64,000 bases of DNA from Sinohyriopsis cumingii (lineage: Eukaryota > Mollusca > Bivalvia > Unionida > Unionidae), in contig CM068828.1 in NCBI GenBank assembly GCA_028554795.2, forward strand, positions 22,157,436 to 22,221,435. Direction: 5' to 3'. Shown here in pieces: positions 54,277 to 64,000 of the stretch. The translations under genes and the position numbers were made by a program. Each line of letters begins with the position of its first letter. Positions within the stretch are counted from its first letter, which is position 1. The notes under the pieces are model-generated. The model searched no databases. It was not told where the DNA came from and saw only the letters and a program-made list of their open reading frames with translations.

Positions 54277-54659
54277 CCAAAGGCCCTTTTCAGGGCCACC
54301 CATATTTCTTGAAAAGAGAATGACTTTCGATTGCTTACCCCTTTTTTTTTAAAAAAAAAATTTTATTTTAAAAAAAAATAATCCCATATTCAATTTCCCT
54401 TGACGCTAGACAGTCCCACGATTTTTTCTCCATATTCAATTCCTCTTGACGCTAGAGTGACCCAGGGTTTTTTCTCCATGTTAAATTCCCCTTGACGCTA
54501 GATTGACCCACGATTTTTCTCCATGTTAAATTCCCTTTGACGCTAGATTGACCCACGATTTTTCTCCATGTTAATTTTCCCTTGACGCTAGATTGACCCG
54601 GGGGGGGGGGGTCTGTAATGATAATTCCCATTGACGCTAGGGTGACCCTATTCACTACT
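54277..54659. repeat. right terminal inverted repeat
   Basis: Inverted match of 34712-35080, with an additional unit where the left TIR has lost one. Outermost bases end CACTACT, then the target duplication. Confidence 0.97.
54282..54320 (+). terminator. histone-type 3' end of right-end gene 3
   Basis: GCCAAA, GGCCCTTTTCAGGGCC, ACCCATA and, 13 nt on, GAAAAGAGAATGAC. It lies inside the TIR, so the same sequence serves leftward transcription at 35060. Confidence 0.85.
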
Positions 54660-54665
54660 TGCTTA
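54660..54665. repeat. target site duplication (right)
   Basis: TGCTTA, identical to 34706-34711. Confidence 0.95.
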
Positions 54666-54669
54666 ACAT

Positions 54670-55085
54670 AAAGTACTTACACTCATATTAACGTAACTAC
54701 TATAATGTATCTTGTATTGGGTAGATAGTGTAATATTAACGTAACTACTATAATGTATCTTGTATTGGTAGATAGTGTAATATTAACGTAACTACTATAA
54801 TGTATCTTGTATTGGGTAGATAGCGTAATATTAACGTAACTATTATAATGTATCTTGTATTGGGTAGATAACGTAATATTAACGTAACTACTATAATGTA
54901 TCTTGTATTGGGTAGATAGCGTAATATTAACGTAACTGCTATAATGTATCTTGTAGTGGGTAGATAGCGTAATATTAACGTAACTACTATAATGCATATT
55001 GCATTGGGTAGATAGCGTAATATTAACGTAACTGCTATAATGTATCTTGTAGTGGGTAGATAGCGTAATATTAACGTAACTATTA
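54670..55085. repeat. about 58-bp minisatellite, right of the Polinton
   Basis: Seven to eight copies of a unit with TAATATTAACGTAACTACTA and TAATGTATCTTGTATTGGGT. Continues the array at 34436-34711 across the insertion. Confidence 0.95.
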
Positions 55086-56316
55086 AAACGTGCCAAGTAC
55101 AGGGCAGCTGTATCAGATATAGATGATCTCAGATGGTAATGATTTAACATTGAATTTATTAAACGAGTTGAGCAACAGTTAGAGAGCAAAAGCTGGACAT
55201 TATTCAACGGGTTTCATAAATTTAATATTAAATCATTGCCCATTTCAGATTCTTTTATCACATAATTTTTATCTGAGTGGAAATTATTTAGACAGAAAAA
55301 AGAAGGAAACATTTCGTTTATTCTGACACGCGCTGCACCTTTCATTTGTTGTGCGTAAAAAATAGTCCTAAATAAAGCTGAACTAGTATTTACATTTATA
55401 AGTAGATTATACTTTTCTTACAAACTGTTAAGTCAAAGAACAAGCGTCCTTCCTAATAGAGAGAACATTTTACACAGACAAAATAATTTTTCAACACAGA
55501 ATGTCCAATGCGCGTGATGTCGCATTGTTTCATGCAGAATCCGGTTAGTGTGCAGTAGACGATCCATGTTTACTTAACGTAACATGTCACACTCACAACT
55601 AAATATTACATTGTTAGAATATTCACGTAAAAGAAGGTTTACTGGATGCAGAAATTCTATATTTACTGTAATGTATTTGTGACCGGATATTCGCAATACT
55701 TGGAAAAACAGACTACAGAATATGTAAACACATTTCTGTCAGTTTGGAGACCTGTTTATGCCTACATTTTTCTGTGAAAAGAGGTGAGTTTATTTACTTC
55801 CGTAAGTTAACATTTGAACCACACTTGTATGTATGGTGGATTCCATGCTACAGGTGTACCGATCCACTCGAACCCCACCCTACACACCCGCTATGAAATG
55901 AGCAGTACTCTTAGTTTTACTTCTTGTTGTTGTTCTTTTCTTAAACTTTTACGCCATTTCTCTTAAGATGATATTATTATACATGACATTAAAAATCCCT
56001 GTTGGGATAAATTGTCAATACTCAGACAGCTGAGATAATTTTTCCTCAATTTCCTTTCGCGAGTCGAGTTGAAAAATGGCCGTCAAAATATTCACTGAAA
56101 ACAAAACATTTATGAAGGCGAGGTTAAAAGAGTTTTCCAACGATCACAGCCAATCGGTAAAGAGAATATTGCACAATAATATCATGGACTTTTTTGGACC
56201 AATCAGAATCACATAAAGTGATATGTTCATATGTTATAATATCAAAAATGTGAAACTGCATACATTATAGGGAAGTGTACCGACTATGTGATAATAACCT
56301 AACTATTATAATGTAC
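55086..56316. other. no gene seen
   Basis: Probably intron of the MFS gene. A lone minisatellite-like unit (CCTAACTATTATAATGTAC) ends exactly at the donor of the exon at 56317. Confidence 0.5.
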
Positions 56317-56669
56317 CTAACAAGGATGATGGAAAAAATATAGAAATTCCTAGACACCATCAGCTGTTTAATCAGTTGAAGAACAGTACCATCTTTCTGA
56401 GCATTTCCTGCCGACGATGTCCTCTCACTTTTAGTGTTTCCTTCTTCAACTTCTAAATTAGAATTTGACTGAGACATGTCTACGAGGATTTCTATATTAC
56501 TGTTCTTGACTGACGTTTCGCCATTATTGATATCAGGCGTTCCTTCTCTTTTTTCTTGGGTTTTTATAGTATTGTCATTGACGGATGAGTCCCTGTCTTT
56601 ATTTTCGGTTCTTCTTTCTTCACTGAAGTCGGTGGTGCTCCTCTTGTTGTGTGTGATAATGACCTTGGG
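56317..56669 (-). CDS. probable MFS transporter exon: central loop and start of helix 7
   Basis: Open for 117 codons plus 2 nt, with acceptor TTTAG before CCCAAGG and donor GTACAT after GTTAG. It encodes a long hydrophilic acidic/Ser-rich segment (RRTENKDRDSSVNDNTIKTQ) and then LQLIKQLMVSRNFYIFSIIL, which looks like the cytoplasmic loop and first half of helix 7 of an MFS protein. It is on the same strand and upstream of the exons at 28741 and 28281, so I infer one gene with the Polinton in its intron. The 5' exons are not found. Confidence 0.55.
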
Positions 56670-57242
56670 CTAAATATAGAAAACAATTACTACATTGGTT
56701 CAACATTTGGACTGATGCAACACAAAAAGCAAGCATTTATGGTCCATACGGAGTTTCTATTACTGTTTTTAACTAAATTAACATCGAATTTTTTCATCGA
56801 ACACATGTTAAGATAATATACAGTCTGCCTTAGACTGGATGCCAGTTCATTTGACTTTGCAGCTCTTTTGACATGGCGTGCTGAAAATAAGTGTCATGTG
56901 TCAGTTTGTTTAATAGAAGAAAGAATATTATTTTAAGATCTATCTAACATGAAGTGAGACAGCAAATCTGACTATCAGTACAAAGTTTTCAAAATGCAGA
57001 TCAAAAAGTAATTTTGCTTCATACCTTGCAAGTTTCAAACCATCCCCACTTCATCGTTGCAAATATAACTATTACAACTATATGATCTTAAACAAAGTAA
57101 GATAAAAGATCGAAAACCAATAAGTTTTGTAAACTACAATAAATAACTTATTTCCGTAAAACATGAAGTGAAACTAAAAAAGAAAAAGAACTTAAGAATT
57201 GCAAATTAAATTCCAAATAATCCAGAAATTAATAATCCTATT
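56670..57242. other. no gene seen
   Basis: AT-rich; presumably upstream intron of the MFS gene. Confidence 0.45.
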
Positions 57243-57540
57243 GAATAAAAATTAGTGGTATTCTAAAATAAATCCAACGCGGTTGATGTATCTGTGATGA
57301 CCTGAATAGTAACGATGTGCCGATCGTCGTTTGTTGAAAAACTGCAGTAATATCCAGGAATATATCTTAATTTGAATTTCACTATCAATCCAATTCTCCA
57401 TTTCCATGAATAAAAATTAGTGGTATTCTAAAATAAATCCAATGACCTGAATAGCAACGATGTGCCGATCGTCTTTTGTTGAATATCTGCAGTAATATCC
57501 AGGAATATATCTTAATTTCAATCCAAGTCTCCATTTCCAT
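57243..57540. repeat. about 150-bp imperfect tandem duplication
   Basis: Two blocks with AAAATTAGTGGTATTCTAAA, GATGTGCCGATCGTC and GCAGTAATATCCAGGAATAT; the second lacks an internal segment. Confidence 0.9.
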
Positions 57541-59045
57541 GAATATTAGTTTAGATGAGCACTTTGTTAATTCAGTGACAAAATAAATTTTATAAATAAG
57601 TTCCAGCCCAAATGAAATACTGGACACAACAACAAGACTGATTTGAGCTTCTGATGTTATTGTAGGAATAATTCATTTTCCCAATAAATACGATTTTGTA
57701 CTTCTCTACCTGACCTAGGTCACATCTCGCATTTCCAGACAAAAATATTACCTAATGGAAAAGTTCATTCTAGAAGGTTCTAAACGTTTTCAAGATAAAA
57801 TGTTAGTTATAAGGTCTGTTACCAACATTAGAATAAAAAGCATGGCAAACACAATGTCCTTGACTCAGACCAAGATAATAATCCATATATTTATCCTTCA
57901 GTCAGAAAAAGGTAAACAATGTTGTTTACAAAACTGTCACTGATTTTGGACAAGGTCAGCTACTAAAATACAGTTTTACATAACCCACAGCATATCATGC
58001 ATAAATAATATGAATAACTAACAAACAATGCAAATAAAATATGCATCATAATAACACAGACATGGATCTTTTGTGGTCATCTTTCGATCTTTATGTGTCG
58101 ACTTTACATCCAGTTTTTGAAGAATAAATCTGTTTTAGTTTGTTTATTGATGCTTTTTTAGAATTTGTTTTCTATTTTTTTAATTGAAATATAGCCTTTA
58201 GCAAAGTGGATAATATTTCATCAGCATGATTTGTGACATGAGTTGCTCCTCCTTGGAGACTAATACTTAAAATCAGAACATCTCGGTTGTGCGTACGAGA
58301 AGGTGAAAACCTTTTTGGATCTTTGTCTTGGGATGGGATTGGCAAGTTGCATTATTTGTGCTTGTATTGAGGAGAATAGGTTGACACCAACGGCAGTAGT
58401 AAAAGTGGTTGTTTGCTTACTCCCGGTGACCCTGTGAGGGATTCGGTTTGATGGCCAACTGTCAGCCGCTTCTTGGACCATCGGTTATCCGCGCTAGCGC
58501 TAGCTAAGAGCCTTGTCCGAAGGCGATTGGAAAATGCCTGCGTGTAAGGCGAATCCCTCAACCCCACTCACTTCGAGGCAGGTGCCAAATAGGTCTTTCA
58601 CGATGCAGTCCTTCCAATCTCTCAGATATGAAACTGATACAAGATTATAAGCGCAAATTATGAAAGTATCCATTTCTTTCATTTAGAGATACAGTTATGC
58701 TTTGTTATATCTGATAGCTCCAGGGCTGCATACACGTACAAAAAAGGCTAGTTGCGAAAAATACGTGTGTTTGGATACTGAGTACAGACCTGTCCTGCCA
58801 TCCATGTGCTGCAAATGTTTTAGTAAGCATGTGACACCTTTAAGGAAAGTCAGCATTATGTCAATAGCGTGTCGTGTTTCTGGGATTTTATTCAGGGTCT
58901 TCTGTGCATTCGATGTGCGGGAAATATAGCAATACATGACGTCAGAAGAAGCAGATGTGCTAGGAAATACTTCAAGAGAGTGCAAATGGGCTTGCTCCAC
59001 TTTGTTTATCAGCCCCATAAATAGTTCCATCTGCGTGGCCTATTC
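57541..59045. other. no gene seen
   Basis: Non-coding as far as I can read; short frames near 58260-58680 have no recognisable domain. Confidence 0.45.
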
Positions 59046-59210
59046 CAACATCAAGTCGTAATCTGGAGAGGCCTGTTCTACAGGCACATCTCAAGTCGTG
59101 ATGTCGAGAGGCCTGTTCTACAGGGCACATCTCAAGTCGTAATCTGGAGAGGCCTGTTTTACAGGGCACATCTGAAGTAGTGATGTCGAGAATACTGGTC
59201 TACAGGGCAC
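59046..59210. repeat. about 40-bp minisatellite, 4 copies
   Basis: Units with GAGAGGCCTGTTCTACAGGG and CACATCTCAAGTCGTAAT. Confidence 0.9.
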
Positions 59211-61660
59211 ATTTGGCGATTTGTTAGAAAAACATTTTAATGATGTGCAGATAATAAATTTAAATCCAGCTGGACAAAAGAACATGAAACCAAGCAATGT
59301 AGGGAGTTACCGGCCTTTGTGAACCTAGGCACTAGCACAGCTATTCTATCACGCCAATCTGCCAGAAAAGCGGTAAGAGGATAATACTCTCACAACGACA
59401 AAAGCATACTGACAATACACCCATAGGACTTTAATTCTCCGAACAATAATACCCAAGGTTAATAATTCCCTACATCAATAACCCCCTGGACACCCCCCCC
59501 CCCCCCATTATGTAAAAATATCTTAAGAATGTTAATTAACTTGTCAAACCCGATTACCAGAGTAGAAATGAATTGCTGTTACGGGATATGGATTAACTGG
59601 TCATACTAGCAACTGCAGACGTCATTCATAGAAAATAAGCATTTCATTTACCAGAATTTAATTTAATTAATTGAATGAGCACGGTTTACTACCATAGATA
59701 CATTGAAACGCTCGCTATTACCAAGCAGTGAAATTTTCTGGTCACTTTTTATACAGCCATGGAGGACGTTCATCAACTAAAGATGGAATAAATATTGTGT
59801 TGCGTGGTTTTCCTTTAAAAGATCTGTCAGCAGCCTTGTCAAATATACTTAGCATTTAAAGTAAAATCAAAAGTCAAAGATTTATGGATATCTTCATGAT
59901 CACAGTAATACTCCTGCTATATGAAAGCGAATCTTGTTCGATCTATCTCTGATCTTCCACGCACCGATAACGCTGTTTAGGACTTGCATAGGCATTTCCA
60001 AACTAATGTTAGTTGCTCTCATTCCTATATTTAGAAATGATTGTATTCCAGTTTCTGGAAATGGTTTTCCGTTGTACAACTGAAACCAAAGGGGCCTTCG
60101 AAAAAAGCATTCTGCTGTTTACAATGCAATTATTGTTGGGGTTTTCTTGTTGTTGTATTTTTTGGTTCAAGAATATACGAACAGGTTCTATATTACTTAA
60201 CAGGAATAGCGCACACATTTCTTACTAAATGTTTTATGTCGGAGCAAATATGTTGACAATGTATTCATCGTGTCTGTACGGAACGAAATCACACGTATTT
60301 AAAATGTTTGAAGACTTTCGATTACCTTAAACATTTAAACTTTTCATATTGAACGTCAGCAGACTGTATTTTTTTGGAATAATTGTCCATTTGTTTAACA
60401 TAGTGCGAATATATCGTTTTGTTTGTATACTGAATAGACAATATATCATTTTAGAACAGTTGCTATAACCTCTGGAATATTGCTGTCTAGGGCTATTTAA
60501 TCCTGTGATTTATTCTCCTGGGGTTTAATCGGGGTGGGTTGGGGGTAATTTCCTAGGACAACATTGCCGGTGGGGGGAGAGGGTGGTCCTTGGAGTATTT
60601 TAATTTTTTTCTTGACCAAGTGTGAGTGGGGATTGCGCAGGTTTTTTCGGACAATCAAAGCCGACACTTCAATACTTCTTAAAACTATGGAGTCTAGCGA
60701 CGAATAACCGTCCATAAGGAACTTAATTACCTAGATGGGTAGAGGTTTAGCCTGGTGTTGATGAGACAGCTGAGAAAGCTATACCAGTCCTGGAAAATGT
60801 ATGTGACAAAACCAGACACCATTAAATTGAATGCCTTTTCCAGAATACTTCCACAGCTACATGCGTAATGATTAGATTGAGCAGCTCGTTGCACCAGTTA
60901 ATACCACCATTTAAGTCACATTGAAGGCTACATGCGAGAGTGGGAGCTGCATTCTAAGACAAAAATGAATACCATAATTGCTGTAACATTAATGAGAAGA
61001 AAAAGAACAGCCACTGTTTTCCGTGGTCGGAAACTGATCATCCATCAAAGTTACAACAAAAAATAACCAAGCCCGACTTTGCCTGTATCAACTTTCCCTT
61101 GAAGATAAGTGACATTAACAAGTCTGAGCGAAACGAATTGGAAATCGCGGTTATTTTCTTTGACTGAAAACAATGGTCCTTAACCTCCATGCATTAATGA
61201 GTCTCAAAACGAAGGCAACGTTCGGTAAGTATGTTATTGCGCACTTGTGAAACACGGATAATAAGTTAGGAAAAGAGACACCATGTCTCGATTAAAAGCC
61301 TTAGCCAGATGATCAGACCTCACAGAAAGAACAATGTGCCACGGACCGACCAAATGGAAGACCTTTCCAATGTGTCACGGACCGACCAAATGGATGACCT
61401 TTCCAATAACTGGTAGGTATAGGCGATAAACCTTACGGGAGACAGGAACGATTATCCAATTTTTAGAATCTGCACTGACCGATGCGCGTCCCGCATATCA
61501 TATATGGCGATTTATATGAATATAACGTGTCAGTGGGGCTGCTGAATGAATAATTGGGCTATCCGGATTAAAGTTGCACGCTGAAAATCGATGGCCAGGT
61601 CATGTGAAGCCTCTGCTACTAAGTCGTCAGCTGAGGCAGAGTCTCCAGTAAACTGGTGTT
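59211..61660. other. no gene seen
   Basis: AT-rich with a C-run at about 59490 and a small duplicated block (CACGGACCGACCAAATGGA) at 61335-61400. No gene, RNA or element identified. Confidence 0.45.
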
Positions 61661-61981
61661 AGTAGTGAATGGGGGCACCCTAGGGACAATGGGACTTACC
61701 ATTAAAAACAGGGTCCCGGCACTCTGGGGACTATGTAAATTTAACATGGGGAAAACTGGCCGGGCAGTCTTGTGACAATGGGAATTAACATGGGAATCTA
61801 TTTTGGGTCAGTCTAGGGACAAGGGAAATATAACATGGGAGAAAAAAAGCAATTCTAGGGACAAGGGGAATTTAACGTGGGATTTTTTTTTTGTTTTTTT
61901 TTTAAAATAAAAAAAGAAGGGTAGGCAACTGAAAGTCTATCTCTTTTCGAGAGATTGGAGTGGCCCTGAAAAGGGCCTTTG
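61661..61981. repeat. left TIR of the second copy
   Basis: Same plan as 34712-35080 but with the internal units reading CTAGGGACAAGGGGAATTTA where the complete copy has CTAGCGTCAAGG. Ends at the shared GGCCCTGAAAAGGGCC. Confidence 0.9.
61962..61977 (-). terminator. histone-type 3' stem-loop, second copy
   Basis: Minus strand GGCCCTTTTCAGGGCC followed by ACTCCAATCTCTC and GAAAAGAGATAGAC; the stem is perfectly conserved although the surrounding TIR has diverged. Confidence 0.85.
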
Positions 61982-62000
61982 GGTTTATGTTAATATGGTC

Positions 62001-62240
62001 TTAACATAAAGGACATCTGCAACATCTTCTTCGTCTTAGGCTTCGTCTAATGGTAGGTCCATAGACTAAAACTCTTTTGAGGCATCCTTGCCTCTCCTCG
62101 TAAATCCTACGTATCCATAGGCTTGTGGCGGTCCTATGGACAACTTTCCACTCGGATCGGACATACATCGGTATGTCCGTCCTGAACAACATCGTTGACA
62201 CAAGCGTAGAAGATTACACATCGGTCCACATGTTGAGGCG
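62001..62240 (-). pseudogene. small basic Cys-rich left-end protein, second copy
   Basis: Homologue of the gene at 35100-35330, ending RRRRCCRCPLC. The first ATG of the longer reading (about 62237) meets a TAA after five codons; the conserved part is open from about 62201. It may be truncated or use a later ATG. Confidence 0.6.
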
Positions 62241-62381
62241 CCGAGAACAAGTGAAGGAATGCAGTGAACTGCACTTATTTATAGGAAGAGGAAGGATTGA
62301 AACGGATTGAGTTCGTTGACCAATCCAAACACGCGTTACATAAGTCAGTCAGCCCGCATCCAATCCGAAGAGAGCAGTCTG

Positions 62382-62403
62382 TGACGTCACGTGGTCTATA
62401 TAG
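62382..62403 (+). promoter_or_regulatory. CRE, E-box and TATA of the second copy
   Basis: TGACGTCACGTGG then TCTATATAG, unchanged from 35481-35502. Confidence 0.7.
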
Positions 62404-62450
62404 ATTCGCTAGCGCCTGTGCGCAGTCAATTCATGCGACAGTTTTTCAAC

Positions 62451-62633
62451 ATGACGGAAACTCAGAAAACGATCAATTGGGGTGCACCAGCAGTGGAGAC
62501 CGCCCAAGGGAACCCGGACTTACTTTCAGAAGAGGTGAATTGGGATTTTGTGGATTTTCTTACCTCGCAAGAATTTGTTCCGGAACCTTCGTCACCTTCA
62601 TTACCGCACGTGGAGAATTTTAGACAGAGATAG
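62451..62633 (+). pseudogene. left-end coiled-coil protein, truncated by a nonsense codon
   Basis: Homologue of 35550-36074 (MTETQKTINWGAP start). A TAG at 62631 ends it at 60 residues, one base different from the intact copy. The coding text continues to about 62745, where the deletion joins it to PolB. Confidence 0.85.
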
Positions 62634-62745
62634 AAAGAATTGGAGAAATTTATACAACAGCAAAAGGAAGCGGAACGAGCTTTTCTACCACAGCAACAAC
62701 AGCAAGAAGAAGAGGTAAGAAAAAAACAAGAAGGAGAAGAAGCAG

Positions 62746-64000
62746 CAAGATTCCCGGAGGACGTGAAAAAATCTTTCGGGGACCGAACACGCTAGCCGAT
62801 TTCGCACAATGGGTCTTTGACCCCATCGACAAGACGTGGAGCCAAGAGGACATCGAACGTTACCGAGATTGTCATCGTCATGCCACGGTGATGGCTCACA
62901 ATTTCTCCGGATACGATGGACAGTTTCTTTTGAGGTACTATACAGAACATGGCACCGACCGTCCTAAAGTGATTTTGAACGGAGCCAAAATCATTTTCAT
63001 GCAAGTGGGACAAGTGCAGTTTAAAGATTCGATGAGCAATTTGGCCATGCCTTTGAGTCCAATGCCTAAAACGCTTGAAATGACAGGAATGGCTAAAGGG
63101 TACTTTCCACACTTTTTCAATACGGAAGCCAATCAACACACCGTTCTACCTCATTTGCCTGAGGCTCACTATTACGACCCTGACAACATGCGTACCGAAC
63201 AACGAGAAGCTTTCTACGCTTGGTACCAGGCTCACGCCTCGGACCCTTTCGACTTTCAGGAAGAAATGCTAAAGTATTGTCGTTCCGACGTGGACATTTT
63301 ACGGCGTTGCTGTGGAAAATTTCGAGAACTGTTCATGGAACACGGAGGGGTCGATCCTTTGAAAGAAGCTTGCACCATTGCCAAAGCGTGTTCCTTAGTG
63401 TACCGCCAACGATTCATGCCTGAAAACATCGTGGCTGTCATCAGTCCTCAAACGACCAACTATGTCAAACGTCAATACTCGGTCAAAGCCCTACGCTGGT
63501 TACATTACTTGTGCGACAAGGAAGACAAGTGGATTCAGCATGCCTGCAACGGAGGGGGCGAAAAGACCATCGGAACGCATTCGGTCGGTGGCTGGGACTT
63601 AGAAAACCCCAAGATCGTGAACGAGTTTAACGGTTGCTTATTTCACGGATGCCCCGTCTGTTACCCTGACCGTGGCACTAAAAATCAGCTTTTACAACGA
63701 ACCATGGAAGACTTGTACCAGGCCACTTGTCAGCGACGCCTAAAGTTAGAACAGGAAGGATACCAAGTGGTGGAAATGTGGAAAACACGAGTACGATCAC
63801 CGTTTGAAAACCGATCCCGAGTTTAAACGTCTCGTGGAAAGCTACCAGTTCATGGACCCGCTGAACCCGAGGGATAGTTTGTACGGAGGAAGGACCAATG
63901 CCACCTGTTTGCTGTACCAAGCATCGACTTGAAAAACATTCGACAATACGAAGGCTTGATCAAGTGCAAAGTTTTGCCTCCCACGAACCTATACCATCCC
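62746..64000 (+). pseudogene. polB: PolB, second copy, lacking its N-terminus
   Basis: Begins inside the PolB exonuclease domain at the point matching 38533 of the complete copy, keeps Exo II (NFSGYD, about 62900) and Exo III (YCRSDVDIL, about 63275), and is open in one frame from 62888 to about 63780, where an extra A shifts the frame. A deletion near 63922 removes the motif A region. Polymerase motifs B and C lie outside the window. Confidence 0.9.

Larger units (their letters stand above)
34712..54659. mobile_element. complete Polinton/Maverick (adintovirus-like) element, 19,948 bp
   Basis: Bounded by perfect 6-bp direct repeats (TGCTTA) and inverted termini starting AGTAGTGAATAGGGTCACCC. 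It carries the full Polinton core: PolB, rve integrase, packaging ATPase, adenain-type protease, major capsid and minor capsid. Its 20-kb size and AG-start termini fit the class. At least four nonsense codons and several frameshifts lie in core genes, so this copy cannot act alone. Terminal accessory genes, a BIR gene and tandem F-box-like genes are extra cargo. Confidence 0.98.
61661..64000. mobile_element. second Polinton copy, damaged, continuing past the window
   Basis: Starts AGTAGTGAATGGGGGCACCC at 61661, followed by a diverged TIR, the same left-end genes and promoter as the complete element, and PolB sequence to the window end. The six bases before it are GGTGTT; the matching right duplication would lie outside. 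It is non-functional: nonsense codon in the left-end gene, a deletion of about 2.7 kb into PolB, a frameshift at about 63780 and a second deletion of about 120 bp at about 63922. Confidence 0.95.

Noticed and set aside
58260-58682. Minus-strand frames of 60-73 codons
   Set aside because: No domain, no splice context I could defend and no repetition elsewhere in the window.

Overview
The window is eukaryotic, from an invertebrate and most likely a mollusc. It is AT-rich, has very little host coding sequence, many mini- and microsatellites, CR1/L2-like LINE copies ending in (ATT)n, Ty3/Gypsy fragments and a tRNA-derived SINE. The only host gene I can support is a split MFS transporter on the minus strand, with exons at 56317-56669, 28741-28863 and 28281-28475.

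The centre of interest is a complete Polinton/Maverick (adintovirus-like) DNA transposon at 34712-54659 (19,948 bp). It has perfect 6-bp target duplications (TGCTTA) and terminal inverted repeats of about 370-380 bp. Its core reads: zinc-knuckle gene (minus), protein-primed PolB, a BIR (IAP-type) gene, three tandem F-box-like small genes, packaging ATPase, GG-motif basic proteins, rve integrase with chromodomain, two-TM protein, penton-like minor capsid, basic pX/pVI-like protein, double jelly-roll major capsid, a Cys/His protein and an adenain-type protease. Flanking this core, next to each TIR, are small charged or coiled-coil genes. PolB (three in-frame stops), the ATPase (one), the minor capsid and other genes are broken, so this copy is not autonomous, although most of the rest is intact.

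The small end genes are organised differently from the core. Each of the five ends in a 16-nt hairpin of the type GGCCCTTTTCAGGGCC followed by ACC and, about 14 nt later, GAAAAGAGA. This is the layout of a metazoan replication-dependent histone mRNA 3' end (stem-loop plus U7 downstream element). The core genes instead have AATAAA signals. The three right-end genes also share a repeated promoter block (GGATGTTTTCCTTCACGTCC, then GCGCTTT and a TATA-like box) about 60 nt before their ATGs. I infer that the element has two expression programmes, one of them coupled to S phase by histone-type processing. I do not recall this being described for Polintons.

Two further members of the same family are present: a second, damaged copy starting at 61661 and running off the window (internal deletion joining the left-end gene to the middle of PolB), and a decayed right end at about 19370-20628 that keeps the promoter block, the stem-loop and a TIR trace. 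An older relic at 10330-18315 has an rve-type integrase (plus) and a PolB of a different lineage (minus), split by a 3.7-kb LINE. The remaining sequence is tandem repeats and DNA in which I see no gene.
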